A DNA stretch of 64,000 bases from Doris montereyensis (GCA_037039925.1 JAXRKP010000789.1:154729-218728), one strand, 5' to 3'; shown: positions 10,331 to 59,540, numbered from the stretch's first letter. Numbers and translations: made by a program. Notes: a model not told the origin generated them from the letters alone.

Positions 10331-11924
10331 ACTCCCCTTAAGTTGGACGAGATTAATTAAATCTGGTAGTTGTTAAATGCGGGAAGGTGGAAATCGACAT
10401 AAGGATGAAATTGCATTTAGCTAATGGCGATGATGTGCCCTACCACAGTGCCGCCAACCTACTGCTAAAAATAAGTGGATTTGTATGCTGTTTTCGAGAT
10501 TGCATGCCTTATTTTTAGAGATTGTACACTTTTTTGAGATTGTACGCCTTTATTTCTAGAGATTGTACACTTTTGAGTTTGTTTTTTTTGTTTGTTTCTC
10601 TTCTCCTCATTTATTTTGTTAGCATTTTCAAATGACTGCATGCTTTTTTTTCCATATCTTCCTCTTTTGGCAAGCAATCTCCCACTTTTTCTGTCATTGT
10701 GTTCCTTTGATAGTTGCAGACATTTGATCAACTGAAATGTGGCTGAGCAGTTTTGTCTGAAGCACGTATGCGGCTTTGACTCATTGAGCCATGACAAGAA
10801 AATGTTTTAACTGAGGTACTAAGCGTACTCTTCATTTATTTGTTTTCATCATGAAATCCCATTGCATATTATATGTTACCAGGAAATTCTTAAATGTACG
10901 ACTTGACAAAGTAAGAATCTGTGGGCAGCTTTTTACTCATGTTTCAACCATAATGTTCAAGTTCAAATTGAACATTTTCATTCCAATGTTTCCTCACCCC
11001 CTTTTTATGTTGGGTTTGTTTTTTGGTGTTGGTTTTTTTTTTATTGTTTGCTTTAATGATGAGATAAAAGAGCATTTATTGTATCAGAGGCTTAACTGTG
11101 TAGTAAGCTTTTGGTCTTCAAATTCCTGTGATGTAATTTTTTCTTTGAGGATTTATTAATATTCGCTGTCATGATTCAATGTTCTGTGTTTGTTTTTAAT
11201 CGCACAAGGTGGAGTAGTTGTGTATCATCTTACTTAAAGGCAGACTAATGCTGTTTGGTGATTTCTATTGGGTTTTTTTGAAAAGTGTGTACGCTTTGAT
11301 TTACGGACCCAGATTCTAAAGCTTGCATTTATTGTATTTGTGTATATTCGTTTTGTATCATTTAATATCTCTTGTCTGTCTATTCATGTATCAAAATGGG
11401 GAGAGAGAAGAATTTACAAACTGTCTTCCAAACTCTTTGAAACTTTTATGTATACTATTGTTGGATATTGAAAATATTATGAAAACTTTTTATTTCCCTG
11501 TTCTTGTACTTATACATCTTTGTGTTTTCAATTTTGAGATTGTCAACTCCTCATAGAGTACTGAGAGGGAGAGAGAGAGAAGAAAGGAAAAAGGGAAAGA
11601 GGATGGAGGGAAAGGAAAAAGAGAAAGAGATGGGGAGGAGAGGGTGAAGGAGAGAAAGAGAGAGGCATGTGTTGGTTGCAAAATATGTTAAAGTGATTCT
11701 AAATTCCTTAATCTAAAAAAATAAAATTAATTTTAAAAAAACAAAGCGTATTTGAAATGAGCTTAACAATACGAAACACTTTTATTGTAAAAATCACAAA
11801 CTACAGCATTACTCAGCTTTTGTACTACATCATAAGTTGACTGTGGGTCTTTTTCCAAGGCATGCCTAAGCCACTTTCATTTTCTTTGCTTGATGTCATC
11901 CTAAATGGGTCTTTGACAACCCTT
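10331..11924. other. intergenic, no gene seen; GA-rich stretch at 11560-11665
   Basis: Several short open frames occur (for example 10465-10797 minus and 10851-11159 plus), but they have T- or K-rich composition and no domain. The purine-rich stretch at 11560-11665 is low complexity. Confidence 0.55.
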
Positions 11925-12625
11925 ACTTATTCACTTACGCCCGTAGCTCTGGGATGGGCATAGACCATCGATGACATCCCGCCATCACACTCTGTTCTGG
12001 GCTGCCTGCTGAATTCCTCTCCAGTTGGTTCCCTGCATCCTTATCTGGTCTTCAGTGTCTTGCCTCCAGGTGCTGTGAGGTCGGCCTCTTCTTCCTTTTC
12101 CCCTGGCCTGTGGTGCTGGATGCTGGTTTCCTGAGGGTGTGTCCAATCCAATCCCACTTTCTCCTTATCTCTTCAGGCCACCTGATCCTAAAAAATGCAC
12201 CTCAGACAGGTGTTGATAAATGTCTGGATTTTCCATTGTGTTGTCCCTTGACGACCCTATCTGCCCATTATTTTGATATCAAGGATTTTGCGAAGGTATT
12301 TGTTGGTAAAGACTTGTAACGTCTTTCGTATGTTTCCTTTTGCACTTCGCCAATTTTCTGAGCCATATAATATAGTTCCAGCTTTGTCCTTCATCCAGTT
12401 TTCTTCATTTTTCAATACATTTGTTGACAACATTCTGAGTGTATTTCTCACTTTCTATGTTCATGATTTTATATCTTCATCCATTCCTCCTTTATAATCA
12501 ATAATATTCCCAAGGAAGCGCCCCATGGCCTACCCTGGTGTCGTCTTTTCTGTGGATTCCATTGTAATGCTTGTCTTGTCACATTTGAAGCAGATTTTCG
12601 CAAAGTATGTTTCTATTCCAGTTCT
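11925..12625 (-). mobile_element. degraded LINE reverse-transcriptase C-terminal region
   Basis: In broken minus-strand frames one can read LYGSENWR...LQVFTNKYLRKIL...I (12257-12451), and further down WRGIQQAAQNRV and DVIDGLCPS. This is the characteristic tail of RTE/BovB-like and related RT proteins. A 3' tail of GTAAGTGAATAAGTAAG type ends the element near 11925. There are many stops and shifts, so it is dead. Confidence 0.75.
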
Positions 12626-13050
12626 TGCCCATAGTTAGGAATGGTTCATTTGTTTTTTTGTTTTTTTTAAAGTTACCCTGTCCACAATGGCGGTGATCTC
12701 AGGGTTCGTAACTGACTAATATTCCTCACAAGTGTCTGGGTAGAACATAAAGTTCTTAAAAAAAAAATTCTGTAAATATTTGTAGATATTCTAAAAATAT
12801 AAATAGGCATGTTATTAATAAGTAATATTCTAGATTTAGGGATACAGTCTGATTTCTTTCAGTCTGAAAAATCCGAAAATGGTTAGAAATGAAGAACTAT
12901 GGGCAAGAATGTTGAAAAGTATTTTGAATGAAAAGCCTAAAAAATGGAAGAACAATGTAAAGCTGACAAGCCCTGCTAGCATAGATCTTTTTCGGTCAAT
13001 CCATGAAGAATAGCCTCAATACCAAAATTTATATATTATCGATTTTGTCC
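12626..13050. other. intergenic, no gene seen
   Basis: AT-rich; a family-E-like 'gttaccctgtccacaatggc' followed by 'ggtgatctcaggg' lies at 12673-12706. Nothing else is recognised. Confidence 0.5.
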
Positions 13051-13051
13051 T

Positions 13052-13360
13052 TGGGAGGTAATGTTATGTACATCTGCATTGTTATCTGTGGGAGGTAATG
13101 TTATGTACATCTGCATTGTCATCCGTGGGAGGTAATGTCATGTACATCTGCATTGTCATCTGTGGGAGGTAATGTTATGTATATCTGCATTGTCATCTAT
13201 AGGAGGTAATGTTATGTACATCTGCATTTTTGTCTGTGGGAGATAATGTTATGTATATCTGCATTGTTATCTGTGTGAGGTAATGTTATGTGTATCTGCA
13301 TTGTTATCTGTGGGAGGTAATGTTATGTGTATCTCCAATTTTGTCCGTGGAAGTAATGTT
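13052..13360. repeat. minisatellite, about 37-bp unit, about 8 copies
   Basis: The unit is 'gggaggtaatgttatgtaca' followed by 'tctgcattgtcatctgt', with few substitutions between copies. Confidence 0.9.
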
Positions 13361-14014
13361 GTATTTATATTTCTTATGCCATATAGTATTAACGTTATCT
13401 TAAGCTTTAATTGCTTTCGACTTTTTGTAAAGGCTTTAGTTTTGGTGTAAGGGACTACTATCATCAATCATTTCGTCGTGTGAGAATGAAAAGGTTATAA
13501 TATGTGCAGTTTTAGGCTGTGTTCAGTTATAACGGCCTGTAGAGAGTTCTGCCTGAAACGCACTCTATGGTAATCTGTGTTTCGTACTTAAAAAGATCAC
13601 TCTATCCCGTGAATATGCAAAGTAAAAAGTTTGAATATCCTAATGCGATCGATGGTACGCCAATTATTAGAAGTGTAAAGAATGAAAACTAGAACCTTTT
13701 TTTAATCTCATGTGATGATTTGTTGTTTGCTGCTTCTGTCTAATCTTGCATATAATCCTGATCACAATCAATTTTCTTAATTACAGCAGAATGTGTTAGG
13801 GATTAGGGATGAACCTGATGTATTTTTCCATCTTGAGAAGATTGTAACGATAATGGAAAAACATCAGGTTTAAAAGAAACTTATTTCCAGCTGTTTGTTT
13901 ATGTTGGCTGTGAACATTTGAATCGAAGGTATATAAATTTTATCATTCCTTAGTGCATTAAAGACAATATGTCACAAGCTTGAGAGGAGTTCTTACCTTA
14001 TTAAATAATCTAAA
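13361..14014. other. intergenic, no gene seen
   Basis: AT-rich unique-looking sequence without splice-flanked open frames or known repeats. Confidence 0.5.
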
Positions 14015-14160
14015 AGAATTTGCTTTCCATGCCACCTTTACTTTCGCGAATCTGAATAGACCTAGATCTATCTACCCATTTCGCTGCTGGGCCGATGCGA
14101 GGGCCAGAAACATTTGCCCACAGACGCTCTACCGATTGAGCTACTAATGCCTTTATTTGG
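14015..14160 (-). repeat. SINE family B fragment
   Basis: 'tttgctttccatgccacctt', 'tagatctatctacccatttc', 'gctgctgggccgatgcgagg' and the head complement 'ctctaccgattgagctacta' identify a minus-strand copy. Confidence 0.8.
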
Positions 14161-14338
14161 AATACTATTGCTGGAAAAATTACATGATGAGAAAAGTTAT
14201 CAGTTTGTCAGAACTTTTTTTTTTTCTCATTCGAAATGAATTTCAGGAACATTTTTTTTACAGGAATTGACATTATGATTTCAAGAAATTTACACTCCAA
14301 TAAGGGATTTCTGTCTCTCACCTGAATTTAAATTTATG

Positions 14339-14704
14339 CATAGCTGCCAACCAGTATGTAAAAAAAAAAACGTATCTAATACATTCTTTTGGTTTTTAAT
14401 CCATACGTCTATATTTACCTTGAACAGTTTGTAAATGAAGGTTAACTGTATTTTTTTCTTCTTAAAGAAACCCTAAGTAAATGATAGAGACTCAGAGAGA
14501 TTGGGGTGAAAGTCCGAAGACGCCATTCTGAGTTTGCAAAACTACTACCACACTTAAGCCAAAAAGGCAAGTGATTGGCAGACGTTTTGTTATTTTACCT
14601 TCAAGTTGGATTATCAATGTTTTCTGGAATACAACGGGTCGTCGTACAAGTTAGAATTAGCTTGCGTAGTCTGTTTTTTCGTTTTGAAAAGGTTGGCCAC
14701 TATG
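14339..14704 (-). mobile_element. MITE family F copy (inverted termini)
   Basis: Begins CATAGCTGCCAACCAGTATG and ends GGTTGGCCACTATG, the inverted termini of family F. The internal sequence is reverse-complementary to the copies at 31006, 37032 and 42206 ('ccattctgag', 'agagactcagagagattggg'). No clear target duplication remains. Confidence 0.75.
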
Positions 14705-15182
14705 AAAAATGTGGATTTAAATGTTTAAAAATTCTCTGTCTTATAATACCGGGTAATATTATTATGTTGATGTATGAATTACTTCACAACTGAATTCCAC
14801 ATGAATCTGCTGAGTTATAATCACATAATGCCCATGTTTCCATAGCCTGTACAAAAATGTTGCTACCAAAGGTCTTTTTTTTTGTTGTGGTCATTTATTT
14901 TGTTACATTGCAAAAGGTCAAGCTTATGACCATGGGTGGAAGTTTGCGTGTTAATCTCACTTCTTTCCAGTTAGGATCCTGAGGGCTGCACTCAATTGCA
15001 GAGCTGTAGATATAATATAGTTACAAGTGTATATTAGAAAAGGTGTTATATTTTGAAGAGAAATTGATTTTCCTATAGATATGTGAAGTGTAATCAATGT
15101 ATTGCTATTATTATTCTGATGAAGACAGGCATATAAACAAAGTTTTCAGTTGTTGTTTTTTCTTTTCTTTTTTTTCATATCT

Positions 15183-15485
15183 GTGTGTGTGTGTGTGTGT
15201 GCATATATATCAATGCACCTATGCTCAACATAATGAATAGTAAATTTAAAGGTAGTACCATACTCATAGTTGAGCATAAAGTAACCAAAAGTAGAGTCCT
15301 GATTTTTCTAGGCATACGGCATAATGTGGTAGTTTGCCATTGCTTTCCACACTGCCTTTACTTTCATTGAGTATGAATAGACCTAGCTACCCATTGTACT
15401 ACTGGGTCAGCAAGAGGGCCAATAAAATTTGCCCGAACCGGGAATCAAACTCAGGCCTCTTAACTGAGCTACTGGCGCCTCTGGA
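15183..15485 (-). repeat. (GT)n run and SINE family B copy
   Basis: A short (GT)n at 15183-15201 precedes a nearly complete minus-strand family B copy. Its head, read on the minus strand, is 'ggcgccagtagctcagttaa' with B-box 'gtttgattcccggttcggg'. The body has 'ggcatacggcataatgtggt' and 'gtttgccattgctttccaca'. Confidence 0.85.
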
Positions 15486-16874
15486 GTAAGCTAAAAGTTA
15501 GAGGAATATCCGCCACTGTATATCTCGTATATTCAGGTCTCAAAAACAAGTTCACATTCCCCCATGGTTATAATTTATAATCTCCAAAATGTTGTAATAC
15601 TGACTTATGCTACCCTTTGAAATGGGGCTTAATATATTTTTTTATGATAAGAGAAATACTTTGTTTGTATTGTTTTTTTTTTTTTATATAAAGTAAAACT
15701 CTTGTATGTGCTAAGAAAAGATAAGTGTCATGTCACGAATTTATTTTATTAACACCTCAACTATAAACATTGGAATACAATATATGTATTTGTATCATAT
15801 TTCATGTATGAATTTATTGATTTTGACAAAATATTGGTTATACAAATTTATTTGTATTGGTTTTTAACAAAATATAGTGTGTGTATACAGTTATTGTAGA
15901 TATTTTATGTGAAAGATACTTAATTAACAACACAAGGCACATTGTTAACTTTATGGGGAAAAAAATCTTGTTGACTTGGCACTTAAATGGTCTGTCATGT
16001 GATTTTTTTTTCAATGTATGATTTTTGTATTGTTGTTAATGGGATGACTTGTTTTACAGATCTTCATCGGTTTTTGAAATTTTTTATTCAAAGGAAATGA
16101 TCGATGGGAGGAAATATTGGGGGAAATGGGGGTGGGGGGGATATCTCTTTGGGTGCGAACAGAGTGCGTTCATTTTCACCTCTCTTTTCACTTTTTCTTG
16201 GGCATTGGTAGTAGCAGAAAAGGAGAGAAATCCATTCTAACGCGCCCAATACATTTCCTAGAAATTGAATTCTCTAGTCAGCAAAATGGGGGTACCAAAA
16301 GGAGAGACAGGGGAAAAAAGGAGGCAAAAGCAGATCCATTCTGTTTCGTTTGCATCCATTTCCTGAAACTCATCCTCCTTCACTCATGATTACGATATTT
16401 TAAAAATGCTTTTGTTGAATAACTGACCTGCCACTTGAAAAAGTTTTATTTAAACAAAAGTTGAAAAGAGAAATATTTTTATCTTTTTTATTTCTAAAAA
16501 ATGTTAGGTATGATAATTTATTGTTGAAATGTTATGCACAAGATATATGATATAATAAGACAAAACATTTTGTAAAATTTCATGGGGAAAATCTGATCGA
16601 CTTGCCTGTCTCTTCATTGGCCTGTCATCTGTTTCAGGCAAATGGTTTCTATTTTTTGTTTTTTATGTACTTGTGCTACTTAATGAATTAGAAGCAGGTT
16701 TTTATTTAATTAAGGAAGAAATGCACTAGAAAGAGAAAAGCGTTAATTTTTAAAAATCATTTCATTATTATTATTTTTTTACTTAGAATGTCAGATTCAG
16801 ATTGTAATTTTTTGGTTTTTATTTTCATTTAGTAGACTTTTGGTTATAACAAAATTTACTGGTTGTAGTTGTAG
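15486..16874. other. intergenic, no gene seen
   Basis: AT-rich with T-runs. Two overlapping plus frames at 16049-16389 have no homology I recognise and no convincing splice sites. Confidence 0.5.
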
Positions 16875-17213
16875 TGAAACCAAAAGTGTTGTGAGTTTGT
16901 AATCACGATGGCACTGGTTCAAAACCATTGGCTGGCCTAGGTGTTTTTTCACAACGTTGCATTCTTAGGAAAGCTACTCCACTCTGCTTTCCTCACTCGA
17001 CTCAGGTATGAATGAATAGCCAGCTATAGGTAGAGAGAGATCTTGTCAGTGTTAGTACAAAGCGCCTAACAGGCTGCTGTACTGTATAACTCCCAAGGAA
17101 GTTGAGAAAGACTTTGAATGAAATGGCCTGCTGGGGGATAAAGGATGTACACTAGTCAGAGAGCCTGCATTTGTGTGGGGATACGGATTATAAATCCATC
17201 TTTATCTCTTATC
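16875..17213 (+). repeat. SINE family C copy, plus orientation
   Basis: Complete copy with head 'gttgtgagtttgtaatcacg', 'actggttcaaaaccattggc', body 'ctactccactctgctttcct', 'gaaatggcctgctgggggat', and 3' end 'ggattataaatccatcttta'. A useful reference copy for the family. Confidence 0.85.
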
Positions 17214-18084
17214 TTTTAATCACAATGTAATAACATCTCACACCTAGTAGTAGGTTGTATTGTAAGAGTATTTAGGTAGACTTAAACTTAAAGTGTTTGT
17301 AGGAATCAAGAAACAGGATCATTTAGAAAACAAATAAACGTGAAGGAAAGAAAACACATTTGAAAAAAACAAAAATGTCCCCTCACCCCGAAAACAGTTT
17401 TGCATATCTCAAATATCGCCAAGTTGATTTGTGGATTAAAAAAAAAAAAAATTCTTTTATCTATTCTACGGTTGTGAGTTTTGACTTAACCTCATGAAAT
17501 ATATTTATTTTAATATATATGTTTTCATATTTTGCAAGCACAATACTCTGGGATTTTTCAGAACTGTTACAAGTAAATGGAATGAGCGGAAAGTTATCCC
17601 AGTGCAAAGTCAAATGAACAGTTGTATACCTATAATTATTTTGGGGTGTTTTTTGCAGTTTTGTAAAAGTCTATCATACACCGCTATTTGTCCTTTTCAT
17701 ATCTGTATGCATTTTTGTCTCTCTTTTTAAAAAAATCTTTTTCGATTTAAAAATTTTTTTATTATTTTCTTTTTTTTGTTGAGAGAGGAGAAGGGAAGGA
17801 GGAAAGGGGAAATCATTATTAAATTAGTAATGAAAGGTAAGTTAACATTGAAACTGCAAGATTCACTTAAAGTTCACATCCACTTTGTTGCTGTTATGTA
17901 AAACATGTACATCTATAAAACATTCATAATATCTCATATATAATAAAATTATCTTTCCACTACTTTGAAGATTGACATGTGTTTTTCATTTGTATATATC
18001 TATCTCTGATTACATAGTTGTATGTGGCCTGGTTTGTTTTGATGGTGTGATTTGTGTTCTCATGGAATTTACCTTGTCAACTAG
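17214..18084. other. intergenic, no gene seen
   Basis: AT-rich. No splice-flanked coding frame or recognised repeat. Confidence 0.5.
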
Positions 18085-18390
18085 AGGACTCGGTTGTCCA
18101 GAAGCAAGGTGTCGCCCTCTCAACCAAAAGGTTGCAGGTTCAAGCCCCGCCGACTTATTGAAAAATTGTCTTTGAGGTTCTTTTGGAGTAAAATCTAGTC
18201 CCTTGGTCCAGGTAGCGTGGATCGACACCTAGTCCCACATCGGAGACGGACGATAAAAGGGAGGTTTCGTGTGCAGATCACAATACTCTGTGCACAATAA
18301 AGATCCCTTGGGCTGTCTACAAGGCAGTCTGGGCAAAATTAAAAATCCTACCAAACACCGCCGAGATCACATTAGTTGTGGATGTGAGTA
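18085..18390 (+). repeat. SINE family D copy
   Basis: Complete: tRNA-like head 'ggactcggttgtccagaagc', B-box 'ggttgcaggttcaagcccc', body 'gacacctagtcccacatcgg', 'cagatcacaatactctgtgc', 'ccgccgagatcacattagtt'. Confidence 0.85.
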
Positions 18391-20410
18391 AAATCTATTC
18401 GATAGGTCTAAAAAAAGAGAGGAAAACGGCCATATCTATAATCGACATCCTAAGGGAAACTTCCCAGTAATTAATAATCTGAGATCACCGCAATGGTGGA
18501 TAGTAAATTTCAATTAAACAATTAAACAAATCCCGGTAATAATATGGCTTGAAGCTATGCATTTGTGTCTTTTGTGTTATTTCCCTTGTAAACGGCTTAC
18601 ATGACAGGAATCAGTTTCATGGTACACAAAGGATGACAAAACACACATTGAGCATAGTAATATATAAATCAAGATGAACTCAATTCAATTTTTCTTGATG
18701 AAATGTGATTTTGTTCTGTTTAATTTTCAATAAAAATTTGCAAAATATAATTTAATATACAGCAATATTTTCAAAGAGACAGTCTGACATGAAGAAGACA
18801 CTGGAATTTATTTTACATGATTTTTCTCGGAAAACAATCAGTTTTACCAATTTTCTCAATTTTCTTTCAACATTTAATCAGTGAAAAGTACTGAAACATT
18901 TCATTTTAATACATGATATATGTATCAGCACGGAATCAAGGCACATGAAGAAAATAACAAACAGTGTACATCAAGTAGGTTATGTGTACAGGTAAGTGTT
19001 TTGACAGAAAATTTGTACCATGATTGAAGTTCTGTCAAGGAGTAGGAGGAAAACTATTTATAGCAACCTTGAAAGGTGAGAAACTATTCTATAGATTTGC
19101 GGTGATTCTGTCAATAATATGTGATCTTTGAATTCTCAAAATAAAGGAACAAATATATTGAATGACAATAATTTTAGTGTTAATTTGATTGGAGCATATT
19201 TCTTAACCTGAAATTCATTTAATCAAAACAGTTTAAATCACTTTGAATAGGTTCTTAAGGATCTAGCTAATGTTGTTGCCTAAGGATTTTGTCAGTGAAA
19301 CTGTCTAAATGCGGAAGTCTAAGATATTCAGGACATGAGATTTGTCCATCAAAAGATAAAAAAATATGTTTCTTTCAATGTCTTTATAAATTTTGGAGGT
19401 CTTGAACCAATAGAATGGCTCCAATCATGTACATGATCAAAATAAAGATTTCCGTTTTTCTTTCTGCCTTGAAATTCTAACCTCATAAGACAATGGGTGA
19501 CTTTACTGGTTTAGATCTTTCAAAAAGTTTAACCGTATAATTCCATTTTGTGCACAACTGATTTTTATTTTTATTTACGTTTTTCTAAAGACTAAATTAG
19601 TCATTAGATTGAATCCAAAAAAGCATAACATAGTGTTTGCAGCCCTATTCGGTGATTTATTACATTTTTTGCTTCTTCCGAAAAAAAATTATACGTCATG
19701 CTGACTTACATGTTAAGACAGTTTCACCAACGATGTGTGATTTTTGTTTTCATTTTAAATTGTTTTTCTTTTTTCTCCTCATGTTCGAATTCTGAGAGAC
19801 AAATTTTATACCTGTCAATTCATGCTCAAAGAAGACAAAATGTGAAAATGTCAAAGGAATTTTGAACAAATATATTACAGGCAATAATTTTATTAACACA
19901 TTGGAATCATAATTTTAGGTATGATCTTTAAAAAAAACAGTTTAAATAATTTAAAATTACTCTTTCATTCTTTCCAGTCTACTTTCAATAACTAGCTCCC
20001 ATGGACAACGAACCCAAGAAACTGCATGATAGAAAGTTGTTTCCATAATGAAAACTTTTAATCCAAATAGTTCTTACTATGTAAGTGATCTCTACAACAC
20101 AGTACAGAGTCTTCATTTCAATGAAATGCAACATTTTTAAGGCCCTTGTGTAGAAGACACATGCTTTAACTTTAAGTATATTGCTGCCATAAATAAATAA
20201 ATAAATTTATATAGGACTATCATTTTATTCTGGTTGATAACTGTGATAAATAGTTTCTGGTAAAGAGAAAAAAGAGATTGCTATTTCCATGAGTTGGTCA
20301 TGTGGGCCATAATCATAAAAAAGAACAGAAATTTGTATAAAGAAACAGTAAACTTCGACCTTGAGTCGACATTCATGATATGTGGATAGTCAGAATGACT
20401 GTGCTGCAAA
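18391..20410. other. intergenic, no gene seen
   Basis: A trace of family E ('gagatcaccgcaatggtgg') lies at 18482-18500. The rest is AT-rich with no coding or repeat signature that I recognise. Confidence 0.5.
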
Positions 20411-20722
20411 GTGGAAAGGTGTTGCCTCCTTGATAAGGCAACAAAATCTTGGACTTTTATTAGAGACGCATCGAGGAAAAGATTAGCTCAGACTCTGGAT
20501 TCTTTTTCAGAGTGGTCAATCAGTTGGATGAAACAAAAAGAGAAAAAATGTCATGAACAATTTTCAAAATTGTCATGTGACTCTCATATAGAGAAACTTT
20601 GGAAAGTAATTGTATCAAAAACTGCATTGTGGAAGCTGGCAGGTCCCACAACTGACCCCTTGAAACCAACTGAGGCCATAAGCAATTTTGTCGCCGTTTT
20701 AAGGGCTTTCAAGCTCAAATGA
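20411..20722 (+). other. unassigned open frame, 103 codons (GTG start), probably not a gene
   Basis: A single continuous frame with mixed composition (many K, S, W) and no domain I know. It starts with GTG, has no ATG upstream in a good context and no splice sites, and abuts a GAA/GGA microsatellite. It could be a remnant of an exon or transposon protein. Confidence 0.2.
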
Positions 20723-20741
20723 CCCACGTCCCATTTTAAAA

Positions 20742-21015
20742 AAGAAGAAGAAGAAGAAGAAGGAGGAGGAGGAGGAGGAGGAGGAGGAGGAGTAGGATGA
20801 GGAGGAGGAGGAGGAGAGGAGGAGGAGGAGGATGAAGAAGAGGAGGATGAAGAAGAAGAAAAAGAAGAAGAAGAAGAAGAAGAAGAAGAAGAAGAAGAAG
20901 AAGAAGAAGAAGAAGAAGAAGAAGAAGAAGAAGAAGAAGAAGAAGAAGAAGAAGAAGAAGAAGAAGAAGAAGAAGAAGAAGAAGAAGAAGAAGAAGAAGA
21001 AGAAGAAGAAGAAGC
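20742..21015. repeat. (GAA)n / (GGA)n purine tract
   Basis: About 270 bases of pure purine on the plus strand. A GGA-rich part (20760-20840) passes into pure GAA (20870-21015). Reading frames here (poly-K, poly-L) are artefacts. Confidence 0.95.
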
Positions 21016-21282
21016 ATGCTTACAAAATAATACTGTGGGTCATTGACATTCTAGGTTTTTTTAAAATTCAAATCTCCACCAGCAGCATATATGTACAATT
21101 GAAATAAAGAACTCTAGAATATTATCAAACACAACTCTTCAGGTGTAATAGTCAAGATCCTGAAATTCAATACACAAACAATCTGGATAGAAAAAAATGA
21201 AAAAAGGCATCATTCAAATAATCTTGACACTATCAGGTAACAACAAAGTGGTGCTTGAAAAGGGAGGATAGAGGGGGGAATT

Positions 21283-21585
21283 CAGTGATCCAGAGGCAAC
21301 AAGATGTTGGCCTCTAAACCAAAATGTTGTGGGTTCAAGCCCCGATGGTTAAAACATTTTCTTGATTTGTTTCCCCCCCCCCCCTCCTAGTAAAATCCCA
21401 CCTCCCTGGTCCAGGTAGGTGAATCAACACCTAGACAAAACGATAGAAAGGTTGCAGATCACAACCACTCCGTGGATATTAAAAGATTCCTTGGCTGTTT
21501 GCAAGACAGTCGGGACAAAATCAAAAATCCTATGAAAACCTCCCAAGACCGCCTTTATTGTGGGTGAGGATAAAATCAAAATAAA
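21283..21585 (+). repeat. SINE family D copy
   Basis: Head 'aacaagatgttggcctctaa', 'gttgtgggttcaagccccga', then a C-run, 'tcaacacctag', 'cagatcacaaccactccgtg' and 'cctttattgtgggtgagg'. Followed by a G-rich run at 21601-21637. Confidence 0.8.
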
Positions 21586-21637
21586 ACAAACAAAAAATTA
21601 AGGGGGGAAAGGGGGTGGGGGGGGGGGGTGGGGAGTT

Positions 21638-23410
21638 GTTTGTCACATATTAATTAACTTAAATCATCATTGTACTATTAGTGGACTTAAAGGATTTGGA
21701 CAGATGTCCCCTATAACGAAAGGAAAGAGGTATGTATTGTAAATACTCCCCTCAACTGAATAAATGATGCGGCCGAAGGAAACCACGTGTTTCAACCAGT
21801 AACAGCAGCCAACTCTCTCGCAGTGAATTCAACTGTAACCATATGAGACAGTTGCAACAGGTATTCGCTTAGGATTTATTCAGTACATGAATAACGTCTA
21901 AGGTAATCAAATCACAAACTTTTATATCACAAATTAAGCAATGAAAGTTACCCTCATTCCCTGTGCAATAGATTATCATTTCGCATGTGGATTAGTATGC
22001 AGTGATGTGAAAAAACAAAGCTTTCAATGAGTAGGAAAAATTGTAATACTGATTAAGGTTACATCAAATGCAAGCACAGTCTTTAAGTGTTTTACATAAG
22101 TAATACTGTAGAAGCCCCACTTATGTAAAAGCTAAGATCCCTGGTAGAATGCAATAATGGTGCATCTCCTCATTTGAAGTTTTGAGAAAAATGGCTTGAA
22201 GCTTTCTCAAGCTCTCAATTTTCTTGGAGTTGCAATACAGTTAAACTGCTAAAAGTGGTAATATCATTTTATTTGTGGGACATGCAACAGTTTTACTCAA
22301 AGATTTGATTCTGCTTTCATGAATCCACTGATTATCCAGTTTTTATCCAATCTGGACTATACAACAATTTTGCTCTACACCAGCGAGATCTTAAATTACA
22401 TCTCTCCTCTACCTTGTGCGTAAAGAAGAAAAGCAACGATGAAAATATTTTTGCTGATGTCCTTTCTTACAGAGACACCAAAGGTTATAAATTTCTTTAT
22501 AAGTAAAGTCTCATATATCAATGACATGGGGTATGAGAAGAAATGATGTGGAGAAATGTTCATGATCTTTTTTTCTTCTTTCTTTTATTTTTTTAAAAGA
22601 AGTTGACAGGAGTTTTCTGAGGTAGAAAACAATAAGTAAAGTGAGTCGAACGATGTTGGATTATGAGTATTCAGCCCACAAACAGAAAGTCCACTGTATC
22701 ATCTGTCACATCAACAACATTATTCAAATATCAATGTTCAGTATTACTATAAGACACCTACTACAGTACAGCCTATATTCCTCGAAATCCTTAGGACCAG
22801 AAAAGTGCTTTGTTGAACAAGTGTTTGGGGAACATCATAGGTGTACAAAGAGGATCTTGGTTGAGACTTTGTCATGAATTCGGGGATTTCTGTGTTTTTG
22901 TCGAACATATGTTTGGGGAATACGGGCTGTACTGTATGACTAGAGAAAATTTACTTTTTAAAATGTGATTTTAAAAATTGACATCAAATCAACAACAAAA
23001 CAAATGTCTTTTTTTCTTTCTTTTTGCGTGCTAACATATCAACTTTTTGCTCTTCTTTTCTTTTGAGTGAAATATGCTCTTGATATTAATACAAAAGTTA
23101 ATTTTGGTTCTGGTATTTGCCTGTTAAATGATCCCATGTTTTTAAACAGAACATATTGTGACATGAGAGGCAAGAAAAACAAGCCCTTACATAAAATAAA
23201 TCTAGCAAGAAATTCAGTTTTCTGAATTTAACTTTTTAATTTTATTTCTTTTAGCACAAGCCTTTTTAAATTTATCTTTTTAAATTTCATTTCATTTAGG
23301 ACAAGCCTTCTGATTTTAACTTCTTAATTCTATTTCTTAACGTTATATTCTATGAGATTCCAACAAACTGCATATATGAATTTTATTTCAACAACTGTCA
23401 AACAATTCTT
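21638..23410. other. intergenic / probable 3' flank of the leprecan gene, no separate gene seen
   Basis: AT-rich. The first bases below 23411 are the 3' UTR of the minus-strand gene; several AATAAA hexamers occur on that strand (for example within 23382-23387), so the true poly(A) site cannot be chosen. Confidence 0.45.
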
Positions 23411-58797
<35,387 letters not shown>

Positions 58798-58964
58798 CTG
58801 GGAACAAAAATGATTATTACATATTTTTAATATTTTACTCAAATATTTGTAATTAATAAATAAATAAATAAATAAAATGGATTTTTTTTTTTTTTAAAAG
58901 GTTAATTTCAAATAATAAAATACACACATATATATATATTTATATTTATATTATTATATTATTA

Positions 58965-59033
<69 letters not shown>

Positions 59034-59073
59034 GATTATTATGATTATAATTATTATTATTATTATTATTATG

Positions 59074-59144
<71 letters not shown>

Positions 59145-59540
59145 CCTCATCATCATTATTGTTATTGTTGTTGCTATTTATTATTTCTGAACATGGTTTG
59201 TTTTTATGTATATACTGGTAGTAATAATAATAATAATAATGATGATGATAATGATAGTAACGATAGTACTTATATATTTGTAATACACAATAATGTAATA
59301 ATAATAATGAAGATTATTTATATAGCGCACAATAACGTACAAAGGCAGCTTGTAGGCGCAAACATGACCCTGTTTACAATTACACACAAGCATATCAAAT
59401 AAAATAAAACATTTACATTCACAAGACAGATATCATTAAAAATGAGAATACTAACTTTGCCACACACAACAACAACAAAAAGAAGGAACAAATTCGTGAG
59501 GCAAATTAGACAACCAACAGAAAATTTACATTGTTGCATT
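58798..59540. other. 5' intron or flank with (ATT)n at 58950-59150
   Basis: An ATT microsatellite of about 190 bp, then irregular AAT/GAT-rich sequence, and 'gattatttatatagcgcaca' at 59312-59331, similar to a SINE 3' end. No exon recognised. Confidence 0.7.

Noticed and set aside
20736..21107. Poly-Lys and poly-Leu frames
   Set aside because: Translations of a GAA/GGA microsatellite.
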